This document shows positions 48,087-58,065 of a stretch of 64,000 nt of DNA, one piece after another (positions within the stretch are counted from its first letter, which is position 1; the number at the start of each line of letters is the position of its first letter). The position numbers and the translations under genes are program-made. Below the pieces are notes generated by a model. The model worked only from the letters and a program-made list of their open reading frames with translations, did no database searches and was not told the DNA's origin. The DNA comes from Candidatus Streptomyces philanthi (GTDB lineage Bacteria; Actinomycetota; Actinomycetes; Streptomycetales; Streptomycetaceae): contig CP073042.1 in NCBI GenBank assembly GCA_018114805.1, forward strand, positions 1,860,001 through 1,924,000, read 5' to 3'.

Positions 48087-48965
48087 TCAGGCCGCGGCGC
48101 GCAGGTGCTCGCGCGCCCACGCCTCAAGGGTGGTCAGGGGTATGCCCAGCTCCCGGGCGAACTCCGGGCGCGGGGGCTGCGGGTGTTCGTTGAGGATGGC
48201 CTGTCCGAACCCGGCGTCGGGCATCCCGGCCCGGGTCGCCTCCTCCTCGGTCATGTCGGGCACCGCCAACTCGACGCCGAGGCCCTGGGAGAGGACCCGG
48301 GCGATCTCCGCCACCGTGCGCCGGTCGCTGGCCAGCTCCAGTTCGACCCCGGCGAACCGCTCCGGCGCGGTCACGGCCGCGGCGGCCGCCGCGCCGATGT
48401 CCGCGACCGCGACCAGGGCCACCCGGGTGGCGGGCCGCAGCAGCATCACGAGGCCGCCCTCGACCCCGCGGGGGAAGACGATCCCCGCGGCCGGGAGCAG
48501 GTTCTCCATGAAGAAGCAGGGCTTGATGAGCGTCCAGCGCTCGAAGCCCGCCGCGCGCACCCGGTCCTGGATGCCGGCCTTGGCCGCGTAGTAGGGCTCC
48601 ATCCAGGCCCAGCGGCCCGCCAGCAACGCGGCGTGCTGGCCGGCCCCGGACACGGAGGTGTGCACGAACTGCGGCACACCCGCGGCCCGCGCGCCCTCGA
48701 TCAGGTTGACCACGTGCTCCACCTCGCCGGCGAAGCCGCGCCCGGCCAGGTCGGGCAGTTGGACGGAGAAGACGGCGCGGGTCCCCTCGGTGGCCCGGGC
48801 CACCGAGTCGCGGTCGTCGAGGTCGCCGGTGACGAGTTCGGCGCCGAGCGCTCGGACGGGGACGCCGGCGGCCAGCAGGGCGCGGGCGGTGGCGCCGCCC
48901 TGTTGGCCGGTGGCTCCGGTGACCAGGACGGCGGTGGTGTCGACGGCCGTGGTGTCGGCGGACAT
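48087..48965 (-). CDS. NmrA-like NAD(P)-binding protein
   Basis: A 292-residue atypical SDR. The Rossmann motif is VLVTGATGQQGGATARALL (about 13-31), followed by GDLDDRDSVARAT and a C-terminal variable domain. It lacks the YxxxK catalytic pair in standard position (YYAAKAGIQD is present near 130), typical of the NmrA/HSCARG redox-sensor group. Divergent from a TetR gene with a palindromic operator between, so probably repressed by it. Intact. Confidence 0.88.
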   Translation of the reverse strand: MSADTTAVDTTAVLVTGATGQQGGATARALLAAGVPVRALGAELVTGDLDDRDSVARATEGTRAVFSVQLPDLAGRGFAGEVEHVVNLIEGARAAGVPQFVHTSVSGAGQHAALLAGRWAWMEPYYAAKAGIQDRVRAAGFERWTLIKPCFFMENLLPAAGIVFPRGVEGGLVMLLRPATRVALVAVADIGAAAAAAVTAPERFAGVELELASDRRTVAEIARVLSQGLGVELAVPDMTEEEATRAGMPDAGFGQAILNEHPQPPRPEFARELGIPLTTLEAWAREHLRAAA

Positions 48966-49017
48966 GACGCTCCTCGGTAGGGCACGCAGCTAAATGCCGA
49001 GGCCCGCCATTTATGTT

Positions 49018-49032
49018 TCCGTATGATACGGA
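49018..49032. promoter_or_regulatory. Palindromic operator between nmrA-like and tetR genes
   Basis: TCCGTATGATACGGA is a perfect 7+1+7 inverted repeat in the 103-base divergent intergenic region. It contains TATGAT, which could serve as a -10 for the tetR promoter, so a bound TetR dimer would block transcription. The assignment to this TetR is inferred from position. Confidence 0.7.
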
Positions 49033-49068
49033 GGACCCCGCCACTTAGCAAACCTCGGAGATGACGCC

Positions 49069-49620
49069 ATGACCAGCCAGCGCGCGGACGCCCGGCGGAA
49101 CTACGCGCGGATTCTCGCCGTCGCCGAGCAGGAGGTCGCCGCGCACGGCGCCGACGCCTCCCTGGAGCGGATCGCCCGCGTCGCGGGGGTCGGCTCGGCC
49201 ACCGTGCGCCGGCACTTCCCCGGCCGGCGCGCGCTGTTGGAGGCCGTGTTCGGCGAACGGATCGCGGCCCTGGTCGCCCGGGCCGCCGAACTGACCGACG
49301 CGACCGACGCGCGGGCCGCGCTCCTTGAGTGGCTGGGCGCCCTCACGACGTACGCGGCCTCCGCCCGGGGCGTGGCCGACGCGCTGGTCCAGGACGGGCT
49401 GACCGGTCCCGAGGAGGTGGAGGACTGCTCGGCCAAGCTCGCCACGGCGGTCGAGCCGCTGGTGCGGCGGGCCGCCGCGACCGGCGGCCTGGCGGCAGAC
49501 GTAACCGCGGCCGACCTGCTCACCCTCGTCACGGGCATCGCCCTGGCCACCGAGCACCACCCGGCCGAGGCGCGGCGCCTGCTCGGCCTCGTCGTGGCCG
49601 GGGTCAGCCCCGCGCACTGA
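49069..49620 (+). CDS. TetR-family repressor
   Basis: A 183-residue protein. The N-terminal HTH ASLERIARVAGVGSATVRRH (about 29-48) is intact, and the C-terminal ligand domain contains a TetR_C-like AAATGGLAADVTAADLLTLV stretch. Start ATG 49069. It is divergent from the NmrA-like gene and probably represses both promoters through the palindrome at 49018. Ligand unknown. Confidence 0.88.
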   Translation: MTSQRADARRNYARILAVAEQEVAAHGADASLERIARVAGVGSATVRRHFPGRRALLEAVFGERIAALVARAAELTDATDARAALLEWLGALTTYAASARGVADALVQDGLTGPEEVEDCSAKLATAVEPLVRRAAATGGLAADVTAADLLTLVTGIALATEHHPAEARRLLGLVVAGVSPAH

Positions 49621-49963
49621 CCGCCTGACCACCGCCGCCGGCCCCGTACCCCGGCCGGCGGGACTCCCCGCCCGCGCCCCCGCCCGTGCTCACCCGTCCG
49701 GCGCGCTGTGCGGGCAGCGGCGGGCGCCAGTGCGGACGATGGGCAGCAGCCGCACCGCGCACCGCCGCCCGGTGCGCCCAGGCGAGAGGACGGCCATGCC
49801 CCGAGCGACCCGACCGGGCCCCCGCAGCGCGTCCGCCGGGGCCGCGCGGCCGGCGCCCGCGACGGCACGGGGCCGGCGCGGCGGCCGACTCGCGGGGCGG
49901 GCGGACCGGGTGGACCGGGCGGAGCGGCCGGACCGGCCGAAGCGACAGGGCCGGGCGAGGCGG
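49621..49963. other. Intergenic region without clear gene
   Basis: About 340 Arg/Gly/Pro-rich bases between tetR and the first hydrolase. An ATG at 49796 with GAGAGGA upstream is in frame with the hydrolase signal sequence and could be its true start, but would give an unusually long Arg-rich leader. Confidence 0.4.
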
Positions 49964-51632
49964 GTGTGGCAGGTGAGCCGAGCAAGGCGGTCGGGTCACG
50001 GCGGGGCGGCCTGGCCCCTGGCCCTCGCCCTGCTCCTGGTCGGCGGGCCCTCGCGGGCTGCGGGGACGGCGGGGACGACGCGCGGCCGTCGTCCCTGGCG
50101 CGACAGAAGCTCGCCTGGGGGCGGTGCCCGGAGCCGGCCGAGGGCGAGGAGGGCGCGGGCACCCCGGCGCCGGGCCCGCGCTGGGAGTGCGCCACGCTGC
50201 GCGCGCCCTGGACCACGCCGAGCCGCGCGGCGAGACCATAGACATCGCCCTCATCCGCGCCCCGGCCACCGACCGAGCGCGCCGGATCGGCTCGCTGGTC
50301 TACAACTTCGGCGGTCCCGGCGGCTCCGGCGTCAGCGCCCTGCCGGCCTTCGCCGACGACTACCACGACCTGCGCACCTATTACGACCTGGTCAGCTTCG
50401 ACCCGCGCGGGGTCGGCCGCAGCAGCGGGGTGTGCTGCCTGAGTGACGCAGACCTGGACGCGCACCACGCCGCCGACGCCACCACGGACGACGCCCGCGA
50501 GACCCACGCCCTGGAGGCCCGCAAGCGGCAGTACGCCGCGGGCTGCGAGAAGCGCTCCGGGAAGGTGCTCGCGCACGTCGGCACCGTCGACACCGCCCGC
50601 GACCTCGACCTGATGCGGCGCGTCCTCGGCGACGCCAGGCTGCACTACTTCGGCGTCTCCTACGGAACCGAACTCGGCGGCGTCTACGCCCACCCGTACG
50701 CGCGCCGGGTCGGCCGGGCCGTGTTCGACGCCGTCGTGGACCCCGGCCAGGACCCGGTGAGCGGCGCCCTGGGGCAGGCCAGGGGCTTCAAGCGGGCGCT
50801 GGAGAACTACCTGCGCGCCTGTCCCGCCGACGCGGACGACTGCCTGACCGGCCAGGGGATCGCCGCGCTGCTGCGCCGGCTCGACCGCGACCCGCTGCCC
50901 GGTGCCGGCGGCCGGACCCTGACCCAGTCGCTGGCCAGCGACGGCATCGCGCAGGCGCTGTACACCGAGGACTTCTGGGAGTACCTGACACAGGGGCTGC
51001 GCGACGCGGCCGACGGGGACGGCACGACGCTGCTCGCCCTCGGCGACCTGATGAACGGGCGCGGTGAACAGGGCCGCTACAGCACCCTGCAGTCCGCCCT
51101 GACCGCCATCACCTGCGCCGACTACCGACAGCGCTACACGGCGGCGGACGTGCGGGCGTGGCTGCCGGAGTTCCGCGAGGCGTCCTCGGTCTTCGGCGAG
51201 TACCTGGCCTGGGGCCTGCTCCAGTGCCGGCACTGGCCCACGGCCGGCACCTGGCGCACCCCCGACGTGCACGCCCCCGGCGCCGCGCCGATCCTGGTCG
51301 TCGGCACCACCGGCGACCCGGCGACGCCGTACGAGGGGGCCCGGCGGATGGCCCGCGCGCTGGGCCCGAGCGTGGGCGTGGGCGTCGAGGTAACGTACCG
51401 GGGCGAGGGGCACGGCGCGTACGCCGGCGGCAGCCGGTGCGTGCGACGGACCGTGGACGCGTACCTGCTGGCGGGGACGGTGCCGCCCAGCGGGACGACG
51501 TGCTCGTGCGGCGCGGGTGACGGCGCGCTGGTACGGGGACATCAGCGGCGCGGGGAGGGAGGGGCGCTTAGGATCGCTTTCCATGCCACGCCATATTACG
51601 GAGCACGGCCCTGGCCTCAGCCGCTCTCATGA
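49964..51632 (+). pseudogene. Secreted alpha/beta hydrolase (TAP-like), first of a tandem pair, frameshifted
   Basis: A tripeptidyl-aminopeptidase-like lipoprotein. The signal helix AAWPLALALLLVGG should run into lipobox LAGCG, but a C is missing near 50053 (CCCC to CCC). A second missing C near 50213 breaks CATLRAPLDHAEPRGE. The rest is clean: oxyanion region GGPGGSG, nucleophile GVSYGTELGG, Asp in GTTGDPATPY, His in GEGHGAY. The stop is displaced to 51632 and overlaps the next gene. Restoring two C bases would give a complete enzyme of about 515 residues. Confidence 0.8.
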
Positions 51633-53198
51633 TCGTGGTGGGTGCCACGGTGGCTGGGTGCGGGGGCGGTGACGAGGAGGGCGGCGACCGGCGCGAGTCC
51701 GCCACCGGTACGCCGTTGCCCCCCGTGCCGGTCGACCCCGCCCTGCCGAAGCACCTCACCGGGCAGCAGGTGAGGTGAGAGGCGTGCGCGGCGCCGACGG
51801 TGCTCCAGGGCGGGGGCGAGAAGCCCGGCGACGCCTGGCAGTGCGGCACGCTCAAGGCCCCGCTGGACTACGCGAAGCCACGGGGCGAGACCATAGACCT
51901 CAGACCTCGCCCTCATCCGCAAGCCGGCCACCGAGGCCGACCGGCGCATCGGCTCGCTCGTCTTCAACTTCGGCGGCCCCGGCGGCTCCGGCGTCGCCAC
52001 CCTGCCCGACTTCGCCGAGGACTACGCGCGCCTGGGCGAGCGCTACGACCTGGTGAGCTTCGACCCGCGCGGCGTCGGCGAGAGCGCCGGCGTCACGTGC
52101 ACCAGCGACGCGGAGCGGGACGCGTCGGCCGAGCTGGACGGCACCCCCGACGACGCCGCTGAGCTGGAACAGGGGCTGGCCGACTCGCGCGCGTACGCGC
52201 GGCGGCCTGTGAGCGCGCGTCGGGCAAGGTGCTGGCGCACGTGGACACCGAGAACGCCGCCCGCGACCTGGACCTGATGCGGCAGGTGCTGCGCGACCGC
52301 AAGCTGCACTACTTCGGCATCTCCTACGGCACCGAACTCGGCGGCACCTACGCCCACCTGTTCCCGAAGAACGTCGGCCGGGCCGTGCTCGACGCGGTCG
52401 TCGACCCGACCAGCGAGCGACACCAGGGCGGGTGCGCTCGCCCACGCGCGGGGCTTCCAGCGGGCCCTGGACAACTACCTGAAGGACTGCGCCGGCAAGG
52501 GCGCGAAGTGTCCGGTGGGCGACGACCCGGCCTAGGGGCGCGAGCTGATCGCGAGCCTGCTGGGGGCGTTGGACGAGAAGCAGCTGCCGACCGACGACGG
52601 CGACCGCCAGCTCACCCAGGGCCAGGCCCTCGGCGGCATCGCCACCGCGCTGTACAGCAAGGAGAACTGGAAGTACCTCTCGCTCGGCCTCCAGGAGGCC
52701 ATCGAGGCGGAGCGGGGCACGATACTGCTGGCGCTGGCCGACTCCATGGCGGGCCGCGACGAGAGCGGCCGCTACGACAACGGCCAGCCCGCCAACTCCG
52801 CCATCACCTGCCGGGACCCACGCCAGCGCTATACCCCGGAGCAGGTCCGGGCAGAGCTGCCGGCCTTCCGTGAGGTCTCCCCGATCTTCGGCGAGTTCAT
52901 GGCCTGGGGCATGCTTGGGTGCACCGACTGGCCGGTGCCGGGGCTGCGCGAACACCCCTAGGTCAGCGCCCCCGGCGCGGCCCCGATCCTGGTCATCGGC
53001 ACCACCGGCGACCCGGCGACGCCGTACGAGGGCGCGCGCACCATGGCCCGCGAACTCGGCGCGGGCGTCGGTGTCGAGCTGACGTACCGGGGCGAGGGAC
53101 ACGGCGCGTACAACAGCGGCGACGAGTGCACGGTGCGCACCGTGAACGACTACCTCATCGACGGCACCGTGCCGCCGAACGGCACCACCTGCGGCTAG
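51582..53198 (+). pseudogene. Secreted alpha/beta hydrolase (TAP-like), second of the pair, heavily broken
   Basis: Paralogue of the preceding gene with signal peptide and lipobox (ALASAALMIVVGATVAGCGG), GGPGGSG, GISYGTELGG, GTTGDPATPY and GEGHGAY. Lesions are lost bases near 51603, TGA 51776-51778 and a 7-base duplication AGACCTC at about 51895-51908. There are also two extra bases near 52200, a shift near 52430, TAG 52533-52535 and TAG 52959-52961. It ends TAG 53196-53198. At least seven lesions, the worst-damaged gene in the window. Confidence 0.85.
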
Positions 53199-53222
53199 GC
53201 CGTTTCTGTCGGTTCATCTGAT

Positions 53223-53282
53223 CGTTGGTCTGGCGTGTCGTTGACTGATACCCGTTGGTCTGGCGTGTCGTTGACTGATACC
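53223..53282 (+). repeat. 30-bp exact tandem duplication at the IS5 transposase start
   Basis: Two identical 30-base units (53223-53252, 53253-53282; each starts CGTTGGTCTGG and ends GACTGATACC). The duplication is in frame and doubles the transposase start region (VSLTDT twice); the second copy leads into the conserved sequence. Confidence 0.92.
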
Positions 53283-53975
53283 CAGTGGGCGCGGATCGAG
53301 CCGTTGCTGCCGGACCGGACACCGAAGCGGGGTGGACGCTGGCGTGATCACCGGCAGGTGATCGACGCGATCGTGTTCAAGTACCGCACGGGGACGCCGT
53401 GGATGGACCTGCCCGAGCACTTCGGGTCAGGGAAAGGCGCCAACAACCGACTGCGTAAGTGGACCGCCGACGGCACCTGGGAGAAGGTCTTCACCGCCCT
53501 CTCGCCCAGGCCGACGCCGAAGGCGACCTGGAGTGGGTCGTCGCGGTCGACTCCACCGTCGTCCGCGCTCACCAGCATGCCGCCGGGGCCCGTCAGAAGG
53601 GGCCCCGGCCGGCGAGCCGGTCCACCATGCCACCATGCCCTTGGACGGTCCCGCGGCGGGCTGACCACCAAGCTCCGCCTCGCCGCGGACAGCCGCTGCC
53701 GCCCACTCGCGTTCACCATCACACCCGGCCAGGCCGGCGACGCACCAGCGTTCACCGAGGTCATGTCACGCCTGCGGGTGCCCCGGCCGATCGGCCGGCC
53801 CACAACGACACCGGAGGTGGTCCTGGCCAACAAGGCGTATTCGTCCCGGGCAAGAGTGAAGGTCAGCGACGGCATGCCAGGCTGCGGGGTCTCGAAGGCG
53901 CTCACAAGCGTCATGGACGGCCCCGTGGACACGCCGCCTCCACCGGGGCCAGCGCCGCGGCGAGCAGATGGATAG
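53265..53975 (+). pseudogene. IS5-family transposase, decayed
   Basis: OrfA-like start (SLTDTQWARIEPLLPD, GGRWRDHRQVIDAIVFKY), then AVDSTVVRAHQHAAGARQKGP after a one-base loss near 53505. OrfB-like GRSRGGLTTKLRLAAD and FTITPGQAGDAPAF follow. The second catalytic segment reads LANKAYSS where LADRAYSS is usual, so the Asp is lost. The C-terminal third is unrecognisable. I could not define terminal inverted repeats; the left end probably lies just after 53198, directly abutting the hydrolase stop. Confidence 0.75.
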
Positions 53976-54277
53976 GCGGGACGGCTGTCGCGGGGCGCTA
54001 TCGCAAGACACCTGATGCCGTACCAGTTCCTGAGTCCCCGTACGGCCGCGTGAAAGGGATTCGCTGGAGCCATATCGGAAATTAGTTACGCACCGTAAGC
54101 GGTTCCGTGCCACATGATCAGAAGGCTGGAAGATGTAATTGCAATCCGCGAATGGGCATAAATCGGGCTGCGTCGACTTGTGCGACCATTGACCAAGTGA
54201 GCTATTCACTGAACCGGAAAGGCCGAAAATGCGCAATACTGAAACAGCAGGCAGGGTGCTGATTTACATCCAAGCTG

Positions 54278-54502
54278 ATGCAGGCAGGGGCGCCAAAGCC
54301 GATCGTCGCCACTACCGCGAAGGAAACGAAGACCATTAAGACCAATGGCGACAAGGTGACTTTCTACGCACCTCTACCTAACGGTAAGAAGGTGAAGTAT
54401 CCTAGACGGTATTGGGGTCACAGCTACGCTCACATAGTTGCTCCGGTAAAGGGCACCAAAACCGAAGCTCAGAGCAAGTCCGCAGACGCTAAGGTTCCCT
54501 AG
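54278..54502 (+). CDS. Hypothetical small basic ORF in a low-GC patch
   Basis: 74 residues, Lys/Thr-rich (TTAKETKTIKTNGDKVTFYA), without recognised domain. An ATG at 54228 with GGAAAGG upstream begins a different frame (MRNTETAGRVLIYIQ, 36 codons). A frameshift could therefore join the two, or the 54228 frame may be a separate short peptide. Base composition is well below the surrounding GC. It lies between two dead insertion sequences. I cannot assign a function. Confidence 0.35.
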   Translation: MQAGAPKPIVATTAKETKTIKTNGDKVTFYAPLPNGKKVKYPRRYWGHSYAHIVAPVKGTKTEAQSKSADAKVP

Positions 54503-54517
54503 TAGACAGAACTGGGA

Positions 54518-54862
54518 GTGCGGAACCACGTGTTCAAGGACTGGGAAGCCGACGTTCAGCTCCTGCTGGATGTCGCAACCTATGAGTGGGCGGAAATGAG
54601 CGAGGCCATGCTCACTGCCATGGAGAGCGAACCGCAGTACGAGATCGTGCCGATGGCCACCTGCAACAGTCACGATGGCGATTTCTTCTCAGTCGGTGCC
54701 ACGCTGCAGGTCGAGGCCGAGACGCCCGGCGAGGCAGCCGACGATGCCGTGGCCGCTGTACGGCGTGCCCTCCATGCCTCTGGGGGAGGGCCAGACAACG
54801 GCGTTGCGGAGGTCAACGTGCGCCAGGGCAAGGTAGACCGCCGGCTTCTCGGGCGCGCCTAG
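54518..54862 (+). CDS. Hypothetical protein ending at the IS630 insertion point
   Basis: 114 residues from GTG 54518: an acidic, soluble protein with a helix-rich C-terminus (GEAADDAVAAVRRALHASGG) and no known domain. Its TAG stop spans the left IS630 junction, but the sequence beyond the right end of the element also begins TAG. The natural stop is therefore probably preserved and the protein complete. Function unknown; start uncertain. Confidence 0.5.
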   Translation: MRNHVFKDWEADVQLLLDVATYEWAEMSEAMLTAMESEPQYEIVPMATCNSHDGDFFSVGATLQVEAETPGEAADDAVAAVRRALHASGGGPDNGVAEVNVRQGKVDRRLLGRA

Positions 54863-55760
54863 TCTTCCGAGTCAGGAATTCTATTCAGATATGTGGGGTT
54901 GCCTGGTGCCGCGTACTGGGCGACCGAAGGCCGAGTTGATCCTGTCGGATGCGGAGCGGGTTGCATGGGAGGGATGGGTGCGGCGCCGCTCTACTGCGCA
55001 GGCGTGGGCTTTGTGGCGCCGGATTATCCTGGCCTGCGCGGCCGGCGCGTCGAACAAGGACGTGGCCGCCCCGGTTCGACACCGCATGCGGTGGGCCGCT
55101 GGCGGAAGCGGTTCGTCGAGCACCGGATCGCCGGTCTGGGTGACATGCCCCGCCCGAGCGGCCCGAGGACAGTCACCGACGAGCAGGCAGCCACGGTGGT
55201 GAAGTGGACGCTGGAGTCGACGCCGAAGAACGCCACGCACTCGTTAGACGCGGGCCATGGCCCAGCAGACGGGCCTGTCGCAGTCGACTGTGTCGGGGAG
55301 CTGGCGGACCTTCGGCCTGCAGCCGCACCGCACCGAGACGTTCAAGCTGTCCACGGACGCGTACTTCATCGACAAGGTCCACGACGACGTCGGCCTCTAT
55401 CTGGACCCGCCCGAACGCGCTCTGGCGTTCTGCGTCGACGAAAAGTCGCGGGTCCAGGCTCTGGACCGCTCCCAGCCGGTGCTGCCCATGATGCCTGGGT
55501 CCCGCAGCGGATCACTCACGACTACGCGCGCGCCGGCACCACCACCCTCGTCGGCTCGGCCTGGTCGAGCGGTGGTTCGCCGAGCTGTCCAACAAGCAGA
55601 TACGGCGCGGCGTCCACAAAAGTGTCCAGGCCCTGGAGGAGAACCTCCGCACCTGGATCGCCGCATGGAACAGCGACCCCAAGCACTACGTCTGGGATTA
55701 ATAGACGAGATCCTCGAACGCCTCGCCAGCTATCTGAACAGAATTCCTGACTCAGGAGAC
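54862..55760. mobile_element. IS630-family element, internally deleted
   Basis: Ends are imperfect inverted repeats of about 33 bases (left GTCTTCCGAGTCAGGAATTC; right, complement GTCTCCTGAGTCAGGAATTC). They are flanked by TA on both sides (54860-54861, 55761-55762), the IS630/Tc1 target duplication. At 899 bases it is shorter than a complete element (about 1.1 kb). The transposase lacks the segment between GTTTLV and LVERWFAEL that carries catalytic residues, so it can move only in trans. Confidence 0.85.
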
Positions 55761-55763
55761 TAG
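54906..55763 (+). pseudogene. IS630 transposase, broken
   Basis: Starts VPRTGRPKAEL, with HTH half RIILACAAGASNKDVAA and DDE half FCVDEKSRVQALDRSQPVL. The ending HKSVQALEENLRTWIAAWNSDPKHYVWD is on another frame, and the last segment DEILERLASYLNRIPDSGD finishes in the flanking TA. At least four frame changes and an internal deletion are present. Not functional. Confidence 0.8.
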
Positions 55764-57990
55764 CTCCCGACCGCCGCCAGCCCACCCAGCGCCGCGGGCA
55801 GTTCGCCCGTGTGCAGCACCCCAAGGCGCTGGGTGGCGCGGGTCAGCGCAACGTAGAGGTCGCTGACCGGGTACCCGGCCGGCTCCACGACGAGGACCGT
55901 GTCGAACTCCAGCCCCTTGGCCTGTCGCGGGTAGAGCAGCACCACCTCGCGGGTCAGGTCGGGCGTGGGCCCGTGGCCCACGCCCGGCAGCTCAGCGAGC
56001 AGCCCGGCCGGGGCGATCACCGCGACCCGGCCACCGGCCCGGGCCACCGCCGCCTGGCGCGCGACGACCGCGGCCAGCTCGGCCGGTTCGGCGCACAGTG
56101 CCCAGGGCCGCACCCCGGTGGAGCGCACCGAGCCCGGCGCCTGGAACGCGGGGTCGTGCGCGCGCAGGAACGCGGCGGCCACCTCCATGATCTCGGCGGG
56201 CGTGCGGTAGTTGACGCCCAGCAGCACGTGCTCCCAGCGGTCGCCCACGTACGGCGCGAGGATGCGCTCCCAGGAGCCGAGCCCCGCGGCATCCGCGGTC
56301 TGGACCGGGTCGCCGACCAGCGTCATGGAGCACGTCAGCACCCGCCGCATCAGCAGCCGCCAGGCCATCGCCGACAATTCCTGCGCCTCGTCCACCACGA
56401 TGTGGCCGAACGCCCAGGTCCGGTCGGCCGCCAAGCGCTCGGCCGCGCTGCGGTGGTCGGCCTCCTCGTGCCGCTCGGCCATACGCTCGGCGTCGATGAT
56501 GTCGTGCGCCGCGAGCACCTCGGACTCCTCGTCCTCGAACTCGTAAGTCTCCGAGCCCGCCGACAGCTCCAGCACGCCCTGCGCGTACGCGATCCGCTCC
56601 TGGCGCGCGGCCTCGGCCGCGGCGCGGGCCGCGCTGTCGTCCTCGCCGAGCAGCTCGGCAGCCTCGTCCAACAGCGGCACGTCGGCCTCGGTCCAGGGCC
56701 CGCCCTCGCGTCGGATCAGCGCGGCCGACGTCTCGTCCAGGTGGGTCGGCTCGGCCAGGAAGTCGGCGACGAACTCCTGGGGGGCAGCCTCGGCCACAGC
56801 TCGTCGACGGCCGCGTGCACCTCGTGGCTGGTCGCGATCTCCTTGCCCAACTGCGCCAGGTCGTCGGGCCCGAGCAGGTTGGGCCCGACGAACGGGTCGG
56901 CACCGATCCGCTCGGCCAGTTGCGCGGTGAGCGCGTCGATGACGTGGAAAGCGAAGGTGGACCGGGCCAGGTTGTGCGGCAGTCAGCTCTCGCGGGCCCG
57001 CCAGCGCGCGTCCTCGGCCATGGCCCGGTCCAACCGGAGCGTCCCTTACCCCTCGTGGTCAATCTCCAGGGCCGACTCCGGCACGGTCTGCCGGTCCCGC
57101 AACGCCCGGGCCAGCACGTCGGCCATCGCGGCCTGCCCCTTGACCTCGGCGGCGGCCGGGCTGTCGGTGCCGGTAGCGCGCACGCCGGGGAAGAGTTCGC
57201 CCAGGGTGGCCAGCAGTACGCCGGTCTCGCCGGCCGAGGACAGCACGTCGCCGATGTAGCTGAGGAAAGCCGGGTTCGGGCCGACGATCAGCACGGCGCG
57301 GCGGGCCAGCAGCTCGCGGTGCTCGTACAGCAGGTACGCCGCCCGGTGCAGCGCGACGACGGTCTTGCCGGTGCAGGGGCCGCCCTGGACGACCAGGACG
57401 CCCTGGTGCGGGGCCCGGATGATGCGGTCCTGCTCGGCCTGGATGGTGCGGACGATGTCGTGCATCCGCCCGGTGCGCGCCGCGTCCAGCGAGGCCAACA
57501 GCACCTCGTCGGCGTCGGCGCCCTCGTGGCCGGTGCGGGTCGGGTCCCCCAGGTCCATCAGCTCGTTGTGCAGCGCGGTGACGGTGCGCCCCTCGATGCT
57601 GATGTAGCGCCTGCGTCGCAGGCCCATCGGGGAATGCCCGGTGGCCAGGTAGAAGGGCCGCGCGACATCCGCCCGCCAGTCGATGACCAGGGGCGTACAG
57701 GACGCATCGTCCTGGCGAATTCAGATGCGCCCGATGTGATGGCTCTGACCGTCCCGGAAGTCGAGGTGGCCGAAACAGAGTCCGTTCTCCCCCGCGTTGA
57801 TCGCACTGAGCAGCCCGGCCTGCTCGGCCACCTGCACGTCGCGCTCAAGCCTGGCCTGGAGGCCGTTGCCCACCTGCACGAGCGCGGCCCGCATCGACTC
57901 CTCGGCCTGCTCCCTGAGCTGATCGAGGCGGGCATAGAGGCCGGTGATGAATTGCTGTTCCTGCCGCATTTCCTCGGTTGAAAATTCCAC
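55760..57990 (-). pseudogene. HelD-family RNA-polymerase-associated ATPase, broken
   Basis: Begins MEFSTEEMRQEQQFITGLYARLD (GTG 57990), the coiled-coil start of actinobacterial HelD-like proteins that detach or rescue RNA polymerase. Walker A reads GGPCTGKT (normally GGPGTGKT), with VDEAQELSAMAWRLL and YPRQAKGLEFDTVLVV further on. Lesions are TGA 57721-57723 (GRIxIRQDD), TAA 57046-57048, TGA 56993-56995 and a C lost near 56795 (WPRLPPQEFVADF). The stop overlaps the right IS630 junction at CTA. Corrected length is about 740 residues. Confidence 0.85.
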
Positions 57991-58065
57991 TCCCGACGCG
58001 TTAAGCTTTCCGCAGATGACTTCATTTGGTGTTTCTTTTCAACGAAGACACGAAGGATCAAATAT

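Noticed and set aside
7811..52961. Six in-frame TAG codons in conserved genes (7811, 17991, 18125, 23178, 52533, 52959) suggested amber recoding or suppression.
   Set aside because: Every affected gene also has frameshifts, TGA and TAA stops occur too, and intact genes here end in TAG normally. CAG and GAG are the commonest one-step precursors in GC-rich genes, so ordinary mutation explains the bias.
53199..54085. Exact borders of the IS5-type element.
   Set aside because: I could not find matching terminal inverted repeats or a target duplication, so only the transposase remnant is annotated.
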